From Echinarachnius parma (taxonomy: Eukaryota; Echinodermata; Echinoidea; Clypeasteroida; Echinarachniidae), in contig JBAMJV010002089.1 of the NCBI GenBank assembly GCA_037951105.1, positions 46,577 to 110,576 on the forward strand: 64,000 bases of DNA, read 5' to 3'. Positions 58,600 to 64,000 of this stretch are shown in pieces. The translations under genes and the position numbers were made by a program. Position 1 is the stretch's first letter. Each line of letters begins with the position of its first letter. The notes below the pieces were generated by a model that saw only the letters and a list, made by a program, of their open reading frames with translations, did not search any database and was not told where the DNA came from.

Positions 58600-58915
58600 A
58601 TGGAATCTATTCTTTCTCCAAGAGGCATGTAACATAAAATGAAGAATCAAGAAGTATGCATTGGTTTCTAGGGGAAATGTATGTTGCTAGGAAACATAAC
58701 TTGATTGATATTTACTTCAAATTCATTTTTGCCGACCAGGCAGCATTTTGCCTTTCCATTTACCGTGATTTCATCAAAGGAAAACAAATCGTTATGTCTA
58801 CAATGGTTGCATCATTTGTAAATAAGTAATTTTTAAAATTCCAGTTTGATATCTTGTCAAAGGGGGCGTGGTCTATTCAGCACTGGTTTCCATGGTGATT
58901 ATTCAAGTTGCGGCA
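58600..58915 (+). repeat. Direct repeat, second copy
   Basis: See 56640-56960. Between 58250 and 58460 lie CGGCCATTTT/AATGGCCGCCATCTTGGA words also found at 62120-62870. Confidence 0.8.
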
Positions 58916-58953
58916 ATTTAAGTTGCCATTTTCAATAACTTCAGACAATTCCC

Positions 58954-59611
58954 TTAAAATTGAGGTTTGTTGATGCTTTAATCCATCCGGGTACATTACA
59001 ATCCAAAATGTTGGCTCTCGCCTGTCACTTATTGCGCATTTAACACACTTTGCAGCATTCACATCAAACTAGTTGCCATAGCAAAGGTTTATCAATTTAG
59101 CCTTAAATGGTGTATATGGATTCCTGGAACTCATGCCTTCCAAGGAAATCATATTCGGCCATATAAACCGCACGAGTAATGAGTAATGTGAGTTTCCATG
59201 AATTACATACAAATATCAATGCAATTAGAAGTTAGGATTATGTCACTGACCTTGAGTCCTAATGACCTCTAATGACCCTAGCAATAATGTTTCGTACTTG
59301 ATATTCTAGAATCTGATAGCTGGTACAACACTCCTTAGTTCCTGAAAAAATCATAAACCTATGAAGATTGGATATCAAAATGTTTTATTTTTTGTCGACA
59401 TTTCGTTTTTCAGTGGAATCCACCGTTTCTGCGGGGTGTATTTGACCATGTGTCACAACAACGGCGTTGCCATGGTAACGTGCAACTTCTTGGGGTCGAA
59501 AATTCCAGTTTCGGATAGTTGAGATTTGTACCTTTACAATGATACCAGAAATAATTGGCCGTCCGAGGGGTGCAGCCAATTCGATTTTTTTCGGCCTCGG
59601 CTCATGGACTA
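58954..59611 (-). repeat. Right arm of the long inverted-repeat pair
   Basis: Reverse complement of 50444-51113, ending GGCTCATGGACTA. The arm ends 104 bp upstream of exon F. Confidence 0.9.
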
Positions 59612-59715
59612 TATCTCTTGTTTTTCCATTCATGCCGACAATTATGGCAATCAAGTAGGCCAATTCCTATGGCACTATTCTTAGATTTGTGATATTGTTG
59701 TTTGTTTTCTTGTAG

Positions 59716-59863
59716 TTTGTGTTTGACTACCAGCCTGGGGATGTTTATGCGTGTGTGGCAGACATTGGCTGGATTACCGGACATACGTATGTCGTCTACG
59801 GCCCCCTCAGTAATGGCGCCACCACCGTCCTCTTTGAAAGTGTGCCCACATACCCGGATCCAG
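59716..59863 (+). CDS. ACSS1: ACSS1-like exon F (residues 210-258)
   Basis: Acceptor ttttcttgtag ends at 59715; donor is GATCCAG|GTAGGG. Phase 0 entry, one base G carried over. Encodes [23 protein letters not shown] (D225 to H232 hold ADIGWITGH) and [19 protein letters not shown]229-T230 correspond to Val310-Thr311 of Salmonella Acs, two acetate-pocket residues, and Ile is also what I recall in human ACSS1. The acceptor is only 104 bp downstream of the end of a long inverted-repeat arm. Confidence 0.95.
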
Positions 59864-60299
59864 GTAGGGAAACTGTCTCGTATCATCCTAGGGATATATG
59901 ATTATACAGAGTGGCCCAGAAAAAAGGATGAAATATTTCTCAAGTGATCCACTAATCTTGTTAAATTCAACGAATATCACTCTGAGCTTTCTCACTTTTC
60001 TTGTACCTTATTGTTTTGCTTAAATCGTATTACAGAAGAATGGAACAGGTTTTGATTTTTTAAATGCCTCCCTAATTTTAGAATACCGTATATTTATAAT
60101 TTTAAATTGTCAAAATGAATGGGCTTTAGGTGATAAAAATCTAAATCTCTATGAAATTATCACACATTATTCAGAAGAATATATTGGTATATACAGTTTA
60201 TGATAAATGGAAGAAAAGTTCTTGTAAAACTTGATTTTGATGGCTTAAACTTGTGTTAAAGTTGTGAAATGGTGGGGCCAGATCTTCACACATTACAGA

Positions 60300-60505
60300 T
60301 CAATAGCGGGGGGGGGGGGGGGGGGGGGGGGGTGGGGGGATGCAGTATTACCCCACATGGGCCCCGTTGCAGAAAGAGATACAATCGATACTAAGTTACA
60401 ATCAATTGTAAGTCAGATCATGGGTTCTAAATACGCAAATCTGATTGCTTGAAACGCGCTAATGTTCTGACTTACAATCGACTGTAGCTCTTTCTGCAAC
60501 TGTTC
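60300..60505. repeat. G run (60308-60332) and small fold-back (60366-60500)
   Basis: GTTGCAGAAAGAGATACAATC...TTGTAAGTCAGA is inverted as TCTGACTTACAATC...AGCTCTTTCTGCAAC. Lies in intron F-G. Confidence 0.75.
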
Positions 60506-60556
60506 TTATTATGTTTTAAAAAGATATTGCAAATGTCCCAAGAAGAACAAGATGGA

Positions 60557-60587
60557 TTGATGTTCTCTGTTGATGTTCTCTGTGCAG
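60557..60587 (+). promoter_or_regulatory. Exon G acceptor with duplicated polypyrimidine segment
   Basis: TTGATGTTCTCTG occurs twice without spacer (60557-60569 and 60570-60582) followed by TGCAG. The duplication doubles the pyrimidine tract and the TTGAT branch-like element of the exon G acceptor. Confidence 0.8.
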
Positions 60588-60725
60588 GTAGGTACTGGGA
60601 GATGGTGGAGAGGCTGAAGATCAACCAGTTCTACACGGCGCCCACGGCAGTCCGGCTTCTCCTCAAGTCATGTGACTCGTACGTCACAAAGTATGACAGG
60701 TCTTCCCTCAAGACTCTCGGCTGCG
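60588..60725 (+). CDS. ACSS1: ACSS1-like exon G (residues 259-304)
   Basis: Acceptor ctctgtgcag ends at 60587; donor is GGCTGCG|GTAGGA. The exon starts GTAGGT, so the acceptor border reads CAG|GTAGGT and looks like a donor; phase and family alignment (PGRYWE) decide the start. Encodes RYWEMVERLKINQFYTAPTAVRLLL...YDRSSLKTLGC. YTAPTAVR (274-281) is a conserved adenylation-core motif; ACSS1 of vertebrates has YGAPTAVR. The final G opens the Val codon of VGEP, so the intron splits the codon equivalent to acetate-pocket Val386 of Salmonella Acs. A 13-bp perfect tandem repeat sits in the polypyrimidine tract. Confidence 0.95.
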
Positions 60726-60831
60726 GTAGGATTCTTACTTCAAACTTTTCTGTTTTTGCTCTACTCTGTCTCTACTCTGCAAATTTTGATGGATGGGAAA
60801 AAGAAGCTATGGCCTCGAACAAAGAATACAA

Positions 60832-61297
60832 TTAAAGGGGAATTCCACCCAAGTAATTTGATGTTTGCTATGAAATAAGGTGAATAAGTATAATGAGCGA
60901 GAATCTGAACAAAAACGGCAGAGCAACACCAAAGTTATGACAGATTTAACTTTATTCTGCTGTGAGTGCATCATTGGCCATCACTATTGATCGTGGCATC
61001 ATTTATTGAGCTGCTGCCATTTTGATTTGTACATGGACATTTTTTTTAAATGTAAATTTCCTAATAGCAAAGAATTTTATGAGCTTGAACTTCTGACAAT
61101 ATTTGGCCCATGGATCCATGATGGATCCATGATGTTGCAATTGGCGGCAATTTCAAAAAGTTCCCTCATTTCTTCATGTACATGATGTTCAAATATAGGC
61201 ATAACTTGTCTGATTTTGGTCAAATTTTCGCCAAATATTCCTCATTATCTTTAGTCTGTTATACAATAGCTGCATCTGGCCTGGAATTCCCCTTTAA
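60832..61297 (+). mobile_element. TTAA element, family M5, 466 bp
   Basis: TTAA|AGGGGAATTCCACCCAAG to GGCCTGGAATTCCCCT|TTAA, inverted ends; lies in intron G-H. Confidence 0.85.
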
Positions 61298-61309
61298 ATG
61301 TCTTTTTAT

Positions 61310-61715
61310 ATTTGTTCTCCTAATCGGGCATGTTGAATTTGACATTAATGACATTCTGTCGCCCAAAGCTCACTTTCTGTTGGCCCTGGCTTAATTTTGA
61401 GCCCTGCTTTTTTTTTCAGTTGCCCCGAACAAAGAGAGCATTATTAACAAATCTTGTTATCTTTGTTTTCCCAATCATTAATTTGATATTAATGAAACTT
61501 TCGTGCCCCAAGGGGAATTTTTGCTGGCCCCTAGTGAGTCCCGTTTTATTTTCTGTTGTCCTAATATTAACAAGTCTATTTGTTTTCCTAATCATAAAAT
61601 TAATCAGATATTAATGACATTTTTGTTGGCCCTTGGCCAATTTGAGGCCTGTTTTGTTTTCACTTGGTGGTCCAAAAGTAATTTTGGTTAATTTTGAGTC
61701 CTGTTTTATTTCCAG
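61310..61715. repeat. TTGGCCC/TGCCCC dispersed repeat next to exon H acceptor
   Basis: Three loose copies of TTATTAACAAGTCTATTTG-like plus GCCCCTAG/GGCCCTTGG plus TTTGAGCCCTGTTTT-like text at about 120-bp spacing. The last runs up to TTTTATTTCCAG, so it supplies the polypyrimidine tract of exon H. Confidence 0.6.
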
Positions 61716-61808
61716 TTGGTGAGCCTTTGAATAGTGAAGCATGGGAGTGGTACAACAATGTTGTGGGTGAGGGGAGGTGCTCTCTGGCAGACACATGGTG
61801 GCAGACAG
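61716..61808 (+). CDS. ACSS1: ACSS1-like exon H (residues 305-335)
   Basis: Acceptor ttatttccag ends at 61715; donor is CAGACAG|GTAAAA. Encodes [18 protein letters not shown] and ends DTWWQT (330-335), the segment that lines the acetate and AMP pocket; W333 corresponds to Trp414 of Salmonella Acs, which limits the acyl chain to acetate. The last base G would join AG of the next exon for Glu in QTETGG. That next exon was not found in 61809-64000. Confidence 0.95.
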
Positions 61809-62119
61809 GTAAAATGTCTTCCTTTTCTCTCATAAACATTTTGTTTTCCTTTTCCTTTTTCAACAACCACAATTAACTTTGTCTGAATCGCTCAAACTCA
61901 CTTGCATACATGTCTAGTGGTTATAACATGCCTGGTTGCTTTCCTCTAACTGATAGAAGTATGAAACTAGTTTCATTAGGTGGGCTGTATAGTATGACCC
62001 ATACAAACCACCTTATAATTTCGTCAGATAGTAGAGCAGATAAGTGTAATAATCGTTCAAAGTTTGATACAAGCAACATACTCCGTATGCAGACTACCTT
62101 AGGGACACTTTTTAGAAAA
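61809..62119. other. Intron after exon H, no supported feature
   Basis: Unique-looking intron DNA. The expected next exon (AG then ACAGGTGG-like for ETGG) is not seen to 64000. Confidence 0.6.
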
Positions 62120-62870
62120 TAACATTTAGACAAACAAAATTCGAACATGGCGGCCATTTTCCAAGATGGCCGCCAAAAAGCTACTTTTTGATATAAAAAT
62201 TGACTGAGTTGGCCGATTTTAATCAACTTGGTGTTGTTTTATATGTTTATTGACATGCTGAACACGATGGTAATACATACGGACCCATATGATGGCCAAA
62301 ATCCAAGATGGCCGCCATTTTTCCAAGATGGCCCGCCAAAAAGCTACTTTTTGATATAAAAATTGACTGAGTTGGCCGGTTTTGATAATCTCGGTGATGA
62401 TTTATATGTTTCTTGATATGCTAAAAACGATGGTGATATATTACGGAACCATTTGATGGCAAAAATCCAAAGATGGCAGCCATTTATTTCAAGATGGTCG
62501 CCAAAAGCTCCTTTTTTATATAAAAATTGACCGAGTTGGCTGATTGTAATAATCTTATTAGTGTCAATTTAAATGTTAATTATGTTTATAAAACGATTGT
62601 AATTCAAACGGACCAATATAATGGAGAAAATCCAAGATGGCTGCCACTTGACATATAAAATGGCAAAAATCCAACATGGCGGCCATTTTTCAAGGCGGTT
62701 GTCAAAAAGCATTTTACAATTTTTTCAACTGACTGAGTTGGCTGATTCTAATAAGCTTTGTACTGATTACAAGTTTGTTTTGATGAGCTGAAAACTATTT
62801 TCATACAAATGGATCTAAATAATGGTAGAATCGAACATGGCGGCCATTTTCCAAGATGGCGTAGCTAGGG
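62120..62870 (+). repeat. ~175-bp tandem repeat with CAAGATGGC(G/C)GCC words
   Basis: About four and a half units: AATCCAAGATGGC...GCCATTTT..AAGATGG, AAAAGCTACTTTTTGATATA, TTGACTGAGTTGGC, then ATGGTAATAC. Similar words occur at 58250-58460. Confidence 0.85.
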
Positions 62871-64000
62871 GATAAAGGAAGAATTAGCCATCTCTCTCTA
62901 GGGAAATCATGATTTCACTTGTTCATGTTTCGGTAAAGGCTGCTACCTTATAGGAAATATTGCCCTAAATCTTTGTTTGCCACCCCTCTCATCATTGGCA
63001 GTCCTTTGGTTATGCCTCTGGACTTTTGAGATGAGGGTCCTTATACATTTTTTGTTCACTAATATTTTTAAAACGATTGTGCTTCGCACAAACCAGCTAC
63101 GATGACGTGCATCGTCCCATCCCCAATTTTGGTTAAATGCTGCCTATGCCCTGAACCTGTGTATATCAGCAGAAAATCAATCAGTTGCAAAAACAAATTT
63201 CAACGTGTTTGGAGTCCATTTTTCATAGAATAAATTATTTCCCCCACATCCCGGTTAGCATGTACAAATCTCCACCACCACCCTCACAGCCCCCATTAGG
63301 CTCATTGCCTGAGACTGGCAACGTCATGGTCCTTTTTACGACATATACCCAAACATATCTTGTAAGAGTTTGGTCTGTTATTTGCTTCTCTGTAATGATT
63401 CAGTTTTGGTTGTAAGTATAATTTATTACACATTGACTCGGAAACTAGCCACCCAGCTATCACCTATATGGATCCAGGTATGTCAGTCTCTAAAACTTGT
63501 CATAGCCCACTCCAGGCTCATCATTTCCTCGAGTATGATGACCATTCAGGGTGTAAAGATAAACCTGCTAATTTGACCAACCACCATGAGCAAGTAAGGC
63601 AAACTAAGTCCCACTTTAATAAGAGAATGGGCAAGCAATTGAACGTATCCCAGGAAATGGATGAACCTCTAAAAGAAAGTAATATGCAAGACACTAACGA
63701 TCTATAATGCACCTCATTTGATGTTGCTAAACTATTATATTTGCACTGATATGTACATTACATATCATGCTTCAGGAATGGTTCAAAGGCATGAGTAAGG
63801 GGGTGGATATGCAGACAGCATAATAAGGTTCTTTATATATATCATACGTCCTAGACACTAGATTTAATAAATGTTATGGAAATCTATTTTTCGAAACTTT
63901 TGGGATATAAAAAATGTTGCCTTTTATTTGAAATAGCAATATTTTGGACCATGGTTCCCTGAACAGATAAAGGCTGACATTATCAAAAGGAGGAACGGCC
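62871..64000. other. No supported feature to window end
   Basis: AT-rich DNA. Frames of 76-79 codons at 63185-63707 show no family resemblance and no splice support; the C-terminal ACSS1 exons are not among them. Confidence 0.6.

Noticed and set aside
60308..60332. G-quadruplex regulatory element
   Set aside because: A single homopolymer G run; similar runs occur about ten times in the window inside repeats, so no special role is supported.
61809..64000. Search for the next ACSS1 exon (ETGG...)
   Set aside because: No AG|AGACAGG(T/A)GG-like start was seen. The stretch around 63270-63330 (PPPPSQPPLGSLPETG) has no ACSS resemblance.

Overview
This is eukaryotic DNA, almost all of it intron and dispersed repeat. 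Intron-split exons with GT-AG borders, AT-rich background, abundant short transposon families, nuclear-receptor-like AGGTCA satellites, CGGAGGCAT elements and tetranucleotide arrays all fit a marine invertebrate. A deuterostome (echinoderm, hemichordate or cephalochordate) is the best guess, but no single marker proves it.

One host gene is supported. It is the middle of an acetyl-CoA synthetase gene on the + strand, closest in wording to the mitochondrial paralogue ACSS1. Eight coding exons (26281-26377, 27726-27872, 29881-29933, 37723-37898, 48917-49069, 59716-59863, 60588-60725, 61716-61808) join in frame over 1,005 nt, about 335 codons. They carry the ATP-binding loop [11 protein letters not shown], the GWITGH segment, YTAPTAVR, VGEP and DTWWQT. 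The 5' exon(s), including any mitochondrial targeting peptide, and the C-terminal exons with the later adenylation motifs were not found and probably lie outside the window. No second host gene was found.

Layout. 1-25 kb: upstream flank or 5' intron, filled with miniature transposons, a 157-bp satellite (13.9-14.7 kb), an interrupted CGGAGGCAT/GGTCA array, and a 5.7-kb composite inverted-repeat element (17093-22824) with a perfect 8-bp target duplication. 25.3-26.4 kb: five tandem copies of the head of one exon, of which only the last has a 5' splice site. 26.4-46.7 kb: introns with TTAA-flanked elements, fold-back elements, Tc1-like and hAT-like elements. 46.7-48.9 kb: a minisatellite whose ~65-bp unit is a 3' splice site plus the first bases of the next exon, repeated about 32 times directly upstream of the real exon. 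49-59.7 kb: a large intron with a TCTR microsatellite, a pair of ~660-bp inverted arms 7.8 kb apart, an element studded with GTAACAGCGTGAC, and a decayed non-LTR retrotransposon. 59.7-64 kb: the last three exons seen, then an intron with a repeated AAGATGGC array.

The most unusual feature is that two separate introns of one gene carry tandem amplifications of an intact 3' splice site plus the head of its exon, but never the matching 5' splice site. A third acceptor (exon at 60588) has a small 13-bp duplication in the same position. I know of no described system of this kind, and it deserves transcript-level testing.
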